Below, piece after piece: positions 24,323 through 33,491 of a stretch of 64,000 bases of DNA (the stretch's first letter is position 1; each line of letters begins with the position of its first letter). The position numbers were made by a program, and so were the translations under genes. The notes below the pieces were generated by a model. The model was not told where the DNA came from. It did not search any database and was given only the letters and a program-made list of their open reading frames with translations. The stretch comes from an uncultured Eggerthella sp. (GTDB taxonomy: Bacteria > Actinomycetota > Coriobacteriia > Coriobacteriales > Eggerthellaceae), in contig CALLDI010000011.1 in assembly GCA_937998355.1 (NCBI GenBank), forward strand, positions 177,542 to 241,541. The letters run 5' to 3'.

Positions 24323-25822
24323 TTAAGCTCCGAATACGGTGTCGAGCGTGTAGTCGATACGTGCCAGTACGTCGTTGCGATCCATGAGCTCGATGCTCTC
24401 GAAGAGCGGAGGCGAGACCTGCGAGCCGGTAACAGCTACGCGGATGGGCTGGAAGATGAGCTTGGCCTTCAGGTCGAGCTTCTCGGTCAGTTCGCGCACA
24501 GTGTCTTGCAGCGGATCGCATTCCCAGGGGATCGATTCATCGGCAAGGATCGCACGCACTTCGCGCAGCACTTTGTCGGCGCGACAGCCTTCCTTGAGCA
24601 GGTTCTTGTTGACCGACTTCTCGTCGAGCGTGACGCTGGGGCCATCGAAGATGAAAGCGAGCTTCTCGGGCGCTTCGGTGAGACGCTTCATACGTTCTGC
24701 GACCAGCGGATAGAGCTTCTCGAACCATTCGTGGTCCTGCTCGATCTTCTCTGCGGTGGTGAGGCCGGCTTCGATGAGGAACGGTGCGACCGCGTCGACC
24801 CAGGCAGCGGCGCCCATGTTCTGGATGTAGACGCCGTTCATCCAATCGAGCTTCTCGTCGTCGAGGATGGCGTCCTTGCGCGTGACGCGATCGAGCGTGA
24901 AGTTGCTGGTGAGCGTGTCGCGGTTGATGATGGTGGTCTCGCCATCGAGCGACCAGCCGAGCAGCGCGAGGAAATTGATGAGCGTGTCGGGCAGATAGCC
25001 CAGATCCTGATATTGCTCGACCGACGTGGCGTTGCGGCGCTTGGAGAGCTTGCGGCCATCGGAGCCGAGGATCATGGGCAGATGTGCGAACACGGGCACA
25101 TCGCAGCCCAGCGCCTCGTAGATGAGGATCTGGCGTGGCGTGTTGGAGAGATGGTCGTCGCCACGGATGACGTGCGAGATGTTCATGTTGGCATCGTCGC
25201 AGACCACCGCGAAGTTATAGGTGGGCGTGCCGTCGGAGCGGACGAGGATCATGTCGTCCATCACTTCGGCGGGAAAGCTCATGTCACCATACACGGCATC
25301 CTTGAATTCGATCATGCCGCGATCGAGCGGCACTTTGAGGCGCCACACGTACGGCTCGCCCGCATCGATGCGGGCCTGGGCCTCTTCAGGAGCGAGCGAA
25401 CGACAGGTGCGGTCGTAGCCGGAATAGCCGCCTTCGGTCGCTTCAGCTGCAGCGCGCTTCGCGTCCAGCTCCTCCTTCGTGCAGAAGCACGGGTAGACCA
25501 TGCCGCGTTCTTTCAGGCGTTCGAGCGCCGCGTCGTAGGTGTTGAAGCGCTCGGTCTGAAGGTAAGGGCCGAAATCGCCACCGACTTCAGGGCCTTCGTC
25601 CCAATCGAGGCCAAGCCATTTCATGGCGCGCAAGATGATCTGCTTGTTCGCTTCGGTCGAGCGTTCTGGGTCGGTGTCCTCGATGCGCAGGATGAATTCG
25701 CCATCGTTGGCGCGTGCGAATGCCCAGTTGTAGATCGCAGTACGTGCACCGCCGATGTGCAGCTCTCCGGTGGGAGAGGGAGCGAAGCGGACACGAACGG
25801 GTTTTTCAGAAGCAGCGGTCAT
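24323..25822 (-). CDS. gltX: glutamyl-tRNA synthetase
   Basis: 499 aa class I synthetase charging tRNA-Glu. The HIGH-type motif is PSPTGELHIGGARTA and the KMSKS-type motif DGRKLSKRRNATSV. The length and the C-terminal anticodon-binding region are normal for bacterial GltX. It is followed 99 bases later by the Fe-S protein gene on the same strand. Whether it is discriminating or also charges tRNA-Gln cannot be decided here, as no glnS or gatCAB is in the window. Confidence 0.97.
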   Translation of the reverse strand: MTAASEKPVRVRFAPSPTGELHIGGARTAIYNWAFARANDGEFILRIEDTDPERSTEANKQIILRAMKWLGLDWDEGPEVGGDFGPYLQTERFNTYDAALERLKERGMVYPCFCTKEELDAKRAAAEATEGGYSGYDRTCRSLAPEEAQARIDAGEPYVWRLKVPLDRGMIEFKDAVYGDMSFPAEVMDDMILVRSDGTPTYNFAVVCDDANMNISHVIRGDDHLSNTPRQILIYEALGCDVPVFAHLPMILGSDGRKLSKRRNATSVEQYQDLGYLPDTLINFLALLGWSLDGETTIINRDTLTSNFTLDRVTRKDAILDDEKLDWMNGVYIQNMGAAAWVDAVAPFLIEAGLTTAEKIEQDHEWFEKLYPLVAERMKRLTEAPEKLAFIFDGPSVTLDEKSVNKNLLKEGCRADKVLREVRAILADESIPWECDPLQDTVRELTEKLDLKAKLIFQPIRVAVTGSQVSPPLFESIELMDRNDVLARIDYTLDTVFGA

Positions 25823-25956
25823 CTTGATCCTCGATCCTTTCTTGAAATGAACTGGTTATGATTCTACCTCGCTCCTGCTTCGGCGCGGAGCTGTTTTGGG
25901 CGAGCAGGGGCGTATCGTTACCTAGCAGGTACGCTCTTCGCTGCGCAGCGGGTAGA

Positions 25957-26727
25957 CTATCGCTTCACGAATCTGCCGATGAGGCAAACGATGAGGCATG
26001 CGACGATGCTGACCAGGACCCAAGTGATGCCCATTCCCATCCAGAACGCTTCAGGGAAGAGCGTGATGAGCAGCGAGTCGGCAGGGAAGAGCCAGGTACC
26101 GCCCGCGAAGAAGAGCGCGTGGAGTTGCGTGAAGAGCGAGTCGAAGTCGACGAAGGCCCAGATGCCGAGCACGGTGATGATGCCGATCACGGCGAGCGGA
26201 GTGACGAACATGATCCAGCCTGCTAACCGGCGACGTCTGCGCAGCACGAGCAGGATGATGCCCACCAGCGCGAACACCAAGCTCAAGATGATGGTGATGC
26301 GCGAGGTGGTGAAGATGGGGATGCAATCTTGCAGATGATCGAGCGCGCTTCCGGGAAGCGTGTAGATCGAGATCAGGTTGCCGACGCCCAAACCGCCTGC
26401 GGCGAGGTTGCCGCCGACGTTCTGTCCGGTGTTTCCTGCCTGGATGCCCTGTTCGACTTCGGGGAAGTTCTGCGCGAGCGCGCTCTTCACGGTATCTTCG
26501 AGCAGTTGCCTGCCCGTGTCGTCGATGGAGAACGAGCGCACCGCTTCGGCGAGCTCTTCCATGGTCTCTTGCGGGTAGGTCGCATCATCCCAGCCTGAGA
26601 AGTTGTTGCCGAGCAGCTGCGTGGTCTGGGGCATCATGCAGATGACGAGCCCCGATCCGAAGAGCCCGAACGCTAAGAGAACGGCCGTGATGGCCGCGAT
26701 CGCGATGTCGACGGTGCGTTTCACCAT
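25957..26727 (-). CDS. DUF1461 integral membrane protein
   Basis: 256 aa. An N-terminal membrane helix is followed by an outside segment of about 110 residues, then three helices. The family hallmark is clear: DFDSLFTQLHALFF, then GGTWLFPADSLLITLFP and EAFWMGMG. DUF1461 proteins occur mostly in Firmicutes and Actinobacteria and have no known function. It starts nine bases after the ATP-grasp-like gene, so the two are one transcription unit. Confidence 0.85.
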   Translation of the reverse strand: MVKRTVDIAIAAITAVLLAFGLFGSGLVICMMPQTTQLLGNNFSGWDDATYPQETMEELAEAVRSFSIDDTGRQLLEDTVKSALAQNFPEVEQGIQAGNTGQNVGGNLAAGGLGVGNLISIYTLPGSALDHLQDCIPIFTTSRITIILSLVFALVGIILLVLRRRRRLAGWIMFVTPLAVIGIITVLGIWAFVDFDSLFTQLHALFFAGGTWLFPADSLLITLFPEAFWMGMGITWVLVSIVACLIVCLIGRFVKR

Positions 26728-26736
26728 GAGGACACT

Positions 26737-28128
26737 CTAATCGAGCACGCGGATCGTGGCAGCGGTGATGCCGTGATGCTCTTTGCTGATCTCGGGCAGC
26801 GGTCCTAAGCGCGAGAAGATGCCCTGGAACGTGCCGTTGAAGAGGTAGAGTCCGCTGATGTTGTTGTAGGGAACTCCCTGCAGCGGCACCTCTTCGTCGC
26901 TTGCTTGCATGAATCCTTGCTCGATGAGCCATGGAACATCGGCAGCGGGTGGGAGGGTGTTCGTCTTGTAGGGCGTGATATAGCGCTGCACGAGGAAGGG
27001 CGCGCCCGCCGCGCCATTGGCGAAACGGTCGATGAGCTCGTTCCATTCCTCAGGCGTGCACGAGATGCCCGCATAGACATCGCGCGCGCCATACGCATCG
27101 GTAGGTTTGATGATCCAGGCATCCTTATCGCTTCGAACGGTGGCAAGGTCGCAATCGGTGTCGGTGAGGAAATGCGTGACGGGGATCTGATCCTCGACGA
27201 AAGCGTTCTCTTCGTCGGTCAGGAATGCCTTCGTGAGCGGGTGGCGCAGTGCTTCGAAGATCTGCTTATCGTGCACGATGTGGCCCGAGAAGGCACCGAT
27301 GAGCGCAACGACACCCGCGCGCACGGCAGCGATGAGGTCTTGCGTTTCGTCCCAGTGCTCGATCACGTCGTTGGTAACGCTACGACGCCAGATCGCATCG
27401 ATGATGCGCCCTTCGCCATCGCGCAAGTGGTTGCCATCGAAGCGTAGATCGCGCACGTCGGCGACGACGCATTCGTAGCCAGCACGCGCGAAGTAATCGC
27501 AGAAGATGCGGAATTCGTCGACCACGCCCACATCGAGGTAGTCGCAGATGGCGAAACGAGGATGTTCGACCTTGTTGTCGAACGTGTCGTAGATGGCGAT
27601 GAATTCCTGCACCCAGGTTTCGAAGAGCTCGCAGCTTTCGACGCGGTGCGCCTTCGCGAACGTGGTGAACGTCTCGGTGTGCTCGATGCTGTGCACGATC
27701 TCGCGGTCTTCGTTGAGCCCTGCCGATCCATCGCCATTGATCTCGCAGAATGCACTCTCGAGCGTGTCCTCGTTCAGGAAGATATCGACGCGCGCGAAGG
27801 GGAGCACGGCATCGTAGCCGCGGGGGAGCAGCGCCAATTCGACCAGGCGCGGGTCGTAATCGAAGATCTGGCGGTAGGCTGCATCGCTGCGGTAACGTTC
27901 GATCACCTTGCACAGGATGGTATGCGTCGTTTCCGCGACATAACGAAAACGCTGCCAGACCTCGGTGTTGTATAGGCGAGGGACGAACGTGGCGCCCACC
28001 ACGCGGTGATGCACGATCGCGCTCGACTGGTCCATGTAGGTTTGCGCCGCCTGCCTGCCAGCGATATCGCCTTCGAGCGAATTCATGATGTCGAAGTATT
28101 CTTGCGTGAGCGCCTTGTCGCTTACCAT
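26737..28128 (-). CDS. ATP-grasp-like protein (glutathionylspermidine synthase/circularly permuted type)
   Basis: 463 aa. Motifs of the permuted ATP-grasp group are visible: FCEINGDGSAGLNED (metal/ATP-binding Glu and Asn), WIIKPTDAYGARDVYAG (ATP-binding Lys and glycine loop) and FLVQRYI. Such enzymes join a carboxylate to an amine with ATP. The substrate is not recognisable. ATG 28128 follows AGAAAGG; 22 more codons are open upstream without a ribosome site. Paired with a DUF1461 membrane protein nine bases downstream, a cell-envelope or secreted-peptide role is conceivable but unproven. Confidence 0.72.
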   Translation of the reverse strand: MVSDKALTQEYFDIMNSLEGDIAGRQAAQTYMDQSSAIVHHRVVGATFVPRLYNTEVWQRFRYVAETTHTILCKVIERYRSDAAYRQIFDYDPRLVELALLPRGYDAVLPFARVDIFLNEDTLESAFCEINGDGSAGLNEDREIVHSIEHTETFTTFAKAHRVESCELFETWVQEFIAIYDTFDNKVEHPRFAICDYLDVGVVDEFRIFCDYFARAGYECVVADVRDLRFDGNHLRDGEGRIIDAIWRRSVTNDVIEHWDETQDLIAAVRAGVVALIGAFSGHIVHDKQIFEALRHPLTKAFLTDEENAFVEDQIPVTHFLTDTDCDLATVRSDKDAWIIKPTDAYGARDVYAGISCTPEEWNELIDRFANGAAGAPFLVQRYITPYKTNTLPPAADVPWLIEQGFMQASDEEVPLQGVPYNNISGLYLFNGTFQGIFSRLGPLPEISKEHHGITAATIRVLD

Positions 28129-28295
28129 GAGCGGCCTTTCTCGTGAATGCTCTACCTTCGCGCACGACCAACTCGTCAGTGCGCAGGAGAGCATGGAACG
28201 TCTTCATCCATGGTAACGCATGCGCCTCGATCGTGCGGGCATTCGCAGGGCGAGACTATCCGACAATGTGGGGGATTTTGCCGTATAAATGCACT

Positions 28296-28323
28296 TCGAC
28301 AACCACTTTTTTAGTGGCATAAT
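28296..28323 (+). promoter_or_regulatory. promoter of the radical SAM-metK unit with operator in the spacer
   Basis: TCGACA (28296-28301) matches the -35 consensus at five of six positions, the spacer is 16 bases, and CATAAT (28318-28323) matches the -10 at five of six. The spacer contains the perfect inverted repeat CCACT-N5-AGTGG (28303-28317), placed exactly between the two elements where a bound regulator would control the promoter. Confidence 0.75.
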
Positions 28324-28330
28324 GTGTTAG

Positions 28331-28356
28331 GAGCAATTCATCGATTGCTCTTTTGA
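28331..28356 (+). terminator. hairpin with T tract at the 5' end of the radical SAM transcript
   Basis: GAGCAAT (28331-28337) and ATTGCTC (28344-28350) pair around TCATCG and are followed by TTTTGATTTTT. The hairpin starts at about the expected transcription start, so it is either an attenuator or a 5' stabilising structure. Confidence 0.55.
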
Positions 28357-28399
28357 TTTTTGGGGAAGAAGAGAAGGGTCAAAAAAGAGAGGGATAGCT

Positions 28400-29905
28400 A
28401 TGAAAGCTACGGATCGTATCAAAAAGGCAGCCATTACGAAGCTGATGAACTACCTGCTCGAGGATCCAGAGACGAACATCAACAAGATCATGGACACGCT
28501 CGATAAGTTGGTTCCAAATGCTCTGTTCCCGCAACAGCGCGATGCCATTCGCAATTCGATCGAGACCAAGAACAATTGGTACCAACTTATCATGAAGCTC
28601 ATGGATCTGAACCCAGCGATGCGCGACGACCTGTTGAAGACCTTCATCGTCGACGCGAACCTTCTGGCATGGGGCACGCAGGAACAGAACCGCGAGAAGT
28701 ACGAATGCAACATTCCGTGGGCCATCCTGCTCGACCCTACCAGCGCATGCAATCTGCATTGCACTGGCTGTTGGGCGGCCGATTACGGTCATGCGCTCAA
28801 TCTGTCCTATGACGACATCGATTCCATCATCACGCAAGGCAAGGAACTGGGCGTTCATGTCTACATCTACACGGGCGGCGAACCGCTGGTGCGCAAGAAG
28901 GACCTCATCAAGATCTGCGAAGCACATCCCGATTGCGCGTTCTTGTGCTTCACGAACGCTACGCTCATCGACGAAGAATTCTGTCAGGAGATGATCCGCG
29001 TCAAGAACTTCGTTCCCGCCATCTCTGCGGAAGGCGACGAAGCCTCGACCGACTCTCGTCGTGGCGAGGGTACCTATCAGAAGGTCGACCAGGCGATGGA
29101 CCTGCTGCGCGAACACGCGCTGCCCTTCGGCGTCTCCATCTGCTATACCTCGGAGAATTCAGCCAGCGTCACGAGCGAGGAATACTTCGATTGGTTGATC
29201 GACAAGGGTGCGCTCTTCGCATGGATCTTCACGTACATGCCGGTGGGTAAGGACGCGCCCACCAGCTTGATGCCCACGCCTGAACAGCGCGAGAAGCTCT
29301 ATCTGTTCGTCGATAAGATGCGCCAGACGAAGCCGTTGTTCACGCTCGACTTCCAGCACGATGGCGAATATGTGGGCGGCTGCATTGCGGGCGGTCGTCG
29401 TTACCTGCACATCAATGCAGCGGGCGACGTGGAGCCCTGCGTGTTCATCCACTATTCGAACGCTAACATCCACGACTCGTCACTGCTCGATTGCTTGCGC
29501 TCGCCCATCTTCATGCAGTATTACCACGAACAGCCCTTCAACGATAACTACATGCGTCCCTGCCCGATGCTCGAGAATCCTGAGTGCTTGGAGTACATGG
29601 TGGCCGAATCGGGCGCGCATTCCACCGACTTGGTAGCGCAGGAGAGCGCTGAAGAGCTGTGCGCGAAGACGAAGCCAGCCGCTGAAGCGTGGGCACCTGT
29701 GGCAGAGCGTTTGTGGACCGACAAGGAAGGCCCGCGTACCGCCAATCGCGAACGTGATAACATCGGCATGTCAGATACCGACCTTACGAAATTCGAGCGC
29801 GAGGGCCGTGTGATCCATGGAGCATGGGACCCCGATCGCGATCCGCGTTCCGTCGTTGCTCAAAAGACCGAATCATCAGCAGAAAACGAGAAAGTTCACA
29901 ACTAA
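28400..29905 (+). CDS. radical SAM protein with SPASM-like C-terminal cysteines
   Basis: 501 aa. The radical SAM cluster motif is CNLHCTGC (Cys117, Cys121, Cys124), followed by YIYTGGEPL, the SAM-binding GGE motif. About 110 residues of helical N-terminal extension precede it. Further cysteines downstream (GGCIAGGRRYLHIN, GDVEPCVFIHY, RPCPMLENPEC) suggest one or two auxiliary clusters of SPASM/twitch type. The last 90 residues are hydrophilic. Substrate unknown. GAGAGGGA precedes the ATG. SAM synthetase starts one base after its stop, which suggests shared control with cofactor supply. Confidence 0.85.
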   Translation: MKATDRIKKAAITKLMNYLLEDPETNINKIMDTLDKLVPNALFPQQRDAIRNSIETKNNWYQLIMKLMDLNPAMRDDLLKTFIVDANLLAWGTQEQNREKYECNIPWAILLDPTSACNLHCTGCWAADYGHALNLSYDDIDSIITQGKELGVHVYIYTGGEPLVRKKDLIKICEAHPDCAFLCFTNATLIDEEFCQEMIRVKNFVPAISAEGDEASTDSRRGEGTYQKVDQAMDLLREHALPFGVSICYTSENSASVTSEEYFDWLIDKGALFAWIFTYMPVGKDAPTSLMPTPEQREKLYLFVDKMRQTKPLFTLDFQHDGEYVGGCIAGGRRYLHINAAGDVEPCVFIHYSNANIHDSSLLDCLRSPIFMQYYHEQPFNDNYMRPCPMLENPECLEYMVAESGAHSTDLVAQESAEELCAKTKPAAEAWAPVAERLWTDKEGPRTANRERDNIGMSDTDLTKFEREGRVIHGAWDPDRDPRSVVAQKTESSAENEKVHN

Positions 29906-29906
29906 C

Positions 29907-31160
29907 ATGGCTAATTCGTTCCTGTTCACCTCCGAGTCCGTCACCGAAGGACACCCCGACAAGATCTGCGACCAGATCTCGGATGCCATCCTCGATGCCA
30001 TCCTGGAAAAAGAGATCGCGTTGGCCGAGCAAGGGTATATCTCTCCTTCCGGCGCACCTGCCGATCCAAGCGCGGTGCGCTGTGCTTGCGAGACCGTGGC
30101 CACTACGGGCATGGTCATCGTGACGGGCGAGATCCGCACGCAGGCTTATGTCGATGTGCCCGCTATCGTGCGCGATGTGGTGGATGATATCGGGTATAAC
30201 CGCGCGAAGTTCGGCTTCGATGCCATCACCTGCGGCGTCATGAACGCGATCCATGAACAATCGCCCGATATCGCGATGGGCGTCGATCAGTCCTACGAAG
30301 CACAGCACGGAGCTGCCGAAGACGCGCTCTCCGAGATCGGTGCGGGCGATCAGGGCATGATGTTCGGTTATGCCTGCAACGAGACGAAAGAGCTCATGCC
30401 GCTTCCCATCCATGCTGCGCATCGTTTGTCCGAGCGTCTGACGTATGTGCGCAAGGAAGACATCTTGCCCTACCTTCGTCCTGACGGAAAGACGCAGGTC
30501 AGCGTTCGTTATGAAGACGGAAAGCCCGTCGCGATCGACAAGATCGTGGTATCGACGCAGCATTCCGAGGATGTCGATACCGAGCAGCTGCGTCAGGATA
30601 TCGTGGCGCAGGTCATCGATCCGGTGTTCGACGAGTTGTGCATGTCCTACGAAGGCGCCGAGCTCTTCATCAACCCGACGGGGCGCTTCGTGGTGGGCGG
30701 TCCGATGGGTGATGCGGGTCTTACGGGTCGCAAGATCATCGTCGACACGTATGGCGGTATGGGTCGTCATGGCGGCGGCGCGTTCTCGGGCAAGGACTGC
30801 ACGAAGGTCGATCGTTCGGGCGCGTACGCTGCGCGTTGGGTCGCGAAGAACGTGGTGGCTGCCGGTTTGGCCGATCGCTGCGAAGTGCAGATCGCGTATG
30901 CGATCGGCGTCGCGAAGCCGGTGTCGATCATGGTCGACACGTTCGGTACCAATCATGTGCCACAAGAAGAGATCGAGGCGGCGGTGAACGAGGTGTTCGA
31001 CCTGCGTCCTGCTGCCATCATCGAGGCGCTCGATCTGCGCCGTCCGATCTATCGTAAGACGGCGGCTTATGGTCACTTCGGCCGTGAGCTTCCTGAATTC
31101 ACGTGGGAGCACACGAACAAGGTCGACGATCTGAAAGCAGCGTGCCCTTCGCTGAAATAG
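29907..31160 (+). CDS. metK: S-adenosylmethionine synthetase
   Basis: 417 aa. It forms SAM from methionine and ATP. The start is FTSESVTEGHPDKICDQ. GAGDQGMMFGYACNET and the loop GGGAFSGKDCTKVDRSGAYA are the family signatures. ATG 29907 is chosen because it begins MANSFLFTSESVTEGH, the normal MetK N-terminus; the frame runs another 30 codons into the radical SAM gene. No SAM riboswitch is seen ahead of this gene or of the upstream promoter, so transcription probably depends on the radical SAM promoter at 28296. Confidence 0.97.
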   Translation: MANSFLFTSESVTEGHPDKICDQISDAILDAILEKEIALAEQGYISPSGAPADPSAVRCACETVATTGMVIVTGEIRTQAYVDVPAIVRDVVDDIGYNRAKFGFDAITCGVMNAIHEQSPDIAMGVDQSYEAQHGAAEDALSEIGAGDQGMMFGYACNETKELMPLPIHAAHRLSERLTYVRKEDILPYLRPDGKTQVSVRYEDGKPVAIDKIVVSTQHSEDVDTEQLRQDIVAQVIDPVFDELCMSYEGAELFINPTGRFVVGGPMGDAGLTGRKIIVDTYGGMGRHGGGAFSGKDCTKVDRSGAYAARWVAKNVVAAGLADRCEVQIAYAIGVAKPVSIMVDTFGTNHVPQEEIEAAVNEVFDLRPAAIIEALDLRRPIYRKTAAYGHFGRELPEFTWEHTNKVDDLKAACPSLK

Positions 31161-31220
31161 CGCTCTTCTGCGAGATTCGACCATATCGTGACCATAGGCG
31201 TGCGTTACACTGGTTCAACT

Positions 31221-33491
31221 ATGAACTTCGCCTCTGTCATACTCGATATCCCTACCCAAGCGCTCGACAGCGCTTATACGTATGCGGTGCCCGACGATCT
31301 TGCAGGCGTGCAGGTCGGCTGCGCGGTGCTCGTTCCCTTCGGGGGGAGACGCGCGATCGGGTATGTGGTCAGCATCACGGCCGAAGCCCCTGAGAACATC
31401 GCTCGCCTGAAGGCGATACAACAGGTGCTCTCCGAATCCTATTTCGATGAAGCGGGTGCGCAGCTCGCGCTCTATCTCTCCGATCGCTATATCGCTCCGT
31501 TGTCCTCATGCGTGCGCTCGTTGCTGCCACCTGGTGCTACTCCGAAGATGCGCCGCGTGGCGGGCCAATGGGAAGTGCTCTATCCGAAGGTCCAGCAGGT
31601 CGATGAGCGCTGGGCCTCGCGCCTGCCCGCAGCCGACGATTTCACGCCGCGCAAGAGCGCGGTGAAGCAGATCGCCATCCTCGAGGCGCTCGCGCAGGGC
31701 GACCTGAAGGTAGCCGATCTTACCGCCGAATACGGTTCGGTCTCTGCGGTGCTCAAAACGCTCGAATCTAAGGGCGTCATCGCGATCGAGGAGCGTCGCC
31801 GTGTGCGCGGCAGTGCTGAGATCAGCCCTGCGTTCTCTAAGCGTATCCATGAACGACCAGAGCTCACGCCTGCTCAAGCGAGTGCGCTCGAGGTGATCAG
31901 TGCGTGCCAGCAGCGTGGCGATGGGGAAGTGGTGGTGCTCGACGGCGTGACCGGTTCGGGCAAGACCGAAGTGTTCCTCTGCGCCATCGAAGAAGTGCTC
32001 GAGCAGGGACGCAATGCTATCGTGCTCGTACCCGAGATCTCGCTCACGCCGCAAACGGTCGCGCGTTTTCGCGGCCGTTTCGGCGATACGGTCGCGGTAT
32101 TACATTCGCGCATGAGCCAGGGCGAGCGTTTCGATCAGTGGGATCTCATCCATTCGGGTGCGATCCGCGTGGTGGTGGGCGCACGAAGCGCCTTGTTCGC
32201 ACCGCTGGCGAACGTGGGCATGATCATCATCGACGAGGAGCACGAAGGCAGCTACAAGCAGGATCAAGCGCCACGGTATGTGGCGCGTGACGTGGCCGAA
32301 TGGATGGCGAACCGAAGTGGTGCGACGCTCATCTTAGGATCCGCGACCCCTTCCATCGAGGCGCTCCATCGGGCGAAGACCGACGAGAAGTGGCATCAGG
32401 TGGTGATGGCCGAACGTGCGAACGGCAAGCCGCTTCCTAGCATCCAGGTAGTGGATATGGCGCGCGAGTTCGGCGGCGGGAATCGCAAGATGTTCTCGAA
32501 GGCGCTCCAGAAGGCCCTGAACGAAACGCTCGATAAGGGCGAGAAAGCGGTGTTGCTGCTGAATCAGCGCGGTTTCGCGCAGTTCCTGCTCTGCCGCGAC
32601 TGCGGTTTCGTTCCTGAATGCGAGTCATGCTCGACCTCGCTCACGTTCCACGAAGAGGGCAATCGGCTCGTTTGTCATCATTGTGGACATGAAGAGATCG
32701 CTCCTGCGGTCTGCCCTGAATGCGGCTCTCCGTATCTGAAGCGTTTCGGTGCGGGCACGCAGCGCGTGGAGGCTGAGCTGCGCGCATTCTTGCAAGATCG
32801 CGAATGCGAGATTGTGCGCATGGATGCGGATACGACCGCTCATAAGGGCGATCATCAGCGCTTGCTCGAGCAGTTCGCGAAAGCAGAAGCCGCGGTGCTG
32901 TTGGGTACGCAGATGATCGCGAAGGGACTCGATTTCGACGATGTGACGTTGGTCGGCGTCATCAACGCTGACACCATGCTGCATCTGCCGGATTTCCGAA
33001 GCTCCGAGCGCACGTTCGACCTGATCGAGCAGGTCGCGGGCCGTTCAGGACGTGCGGAATTGCCGGGCAAGGTGATCGTGCAGACCTATAGCGCCAGCGA
33101 GACCGCCGTGCGCGCTGCTGCTCGCTATGATCGCGAAGGATTCCTTGAAGAAGAGCTGAGGTTGCGCGAAGGCCTGCACTATCCGCCGTTCGTCCGCATG
33201 GCCAACGTGCTCATCTGGGGTGCGAGCGAGTCTGAAGTGATCGGGGTATCGCAGCAGCTGTTCTTCGATCTGATGCGCTTGGCAGAAGAGACGGGCACGG
33301 AGGGCATTCAGATCCTTCCACCTACGCCGTGCGTGCTCTCGCGTTTGAAGAAGAATTGGCGCTACCACATCCTCATCAAGGCGCAGCCAGGAAACGACAT
33401 CTCGGCATTCTGCCGCGATTACTTCCGTGCGCGCAAGCCTCACAAGACGGTGAACGTCTCGATCGATATCGACCCGGTGAGCGTGCTCTAA
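31221..33491 (+). CDS. priA: primosomal protein N' (replication restart helicase)
   Basis: 756 aa. PriA recognises stalled forks and reloads DnaB. The N-terminal DNA-binding domain (MNFASVILDIPTQALD) is followed by helicase motifs GVTGSGKTEVF and IIDEEHEGSYKQ. The zinc-binding insert has eight cysteines, beginning CRDCGFVPECESC and ending VCPECG. ATG 31221 gives the typical start; GTG 31188 is an alternative, and neither has a strong ribosome site. It lies about 60 bases after metK on the same strand and meets cysK tail-to-tail with a four-base overlap. Confidence 0.96.
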   Translation: MNFASVILDIPTQALDSAYTYAVPDDLAGVQVGCAVLVPFGGRRAIGYVVSITAEAPENIARLKAIQQVLSESYFDEAGAQLALYLSDRYIAPLSSCVRSLLPPGATPKMRRVAGQWEVLYPKVQQVDERWASRLPAADDFTPRKSAVKQIAILEALAQGDLKVADLTAEYGSVSAVLKTLESKGVIAIEERRRVRGSAEISPAFSKRIHERPELTPAQASALEVISACQQRGDGEVVVLDGVTGSGKTEVFLCAIEEVLEQGRNAIVLVPEISLTPQTVARFRGRFGDTVAVLHSRMSQGERFDQWDLIHSGAIRVVVGARSALFAPLANVGMIIIDEEHEGSYKQDQAPRYVARDVAEWMANRSGATLILGSATPSIEALHRAKTDEKWHQVVMAERANGKPLPSIQVVDMAREFGGGNRKMFSKALQKALNETLDKGEKAVLLLNQRGFAQFLLCRDCGFVPECESCSTSLTFHEEGNRLVCHHCGHEEIAPAVCPECGSPYLKRFGAGTQRVEAELRAFLQDRECEIVRMDADTTAHKGDHQRLLEQFAKAEAAVLLGTQMIAKGLDFDDVTLVGVINADTMLHLPDFRSSERTFDLIEQVAGRSGRAELPGKVIVQTYSASETAVRAAARYDREGFLEEELRLREGLHYPPFVRMANVLIWGASESEVIGVSQQLFFDLMRLAEETGTEGIQILPPTPCVLSRLKKNWRYHILIKAQPGNDISAFCRDYFRARKPHKTVNVSIDIDPVSVL

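Noticed and set aside
23519..25861. Long plus-strand frame opposite the Fe-S protein and gltX (780 codons)
   Set aside because: It spans two real genes and their intergenic gap on the other strand; the product is Arg/Glu/Ala-rich without motifs.
28324..28399. SAM riboswitch ahead of the radical SAM-metK unit
   Set aside because: The leader is only about 70 bases with one simple hairpin; no kink-turn or multi-helix junction of SAM riboswitches is visible.
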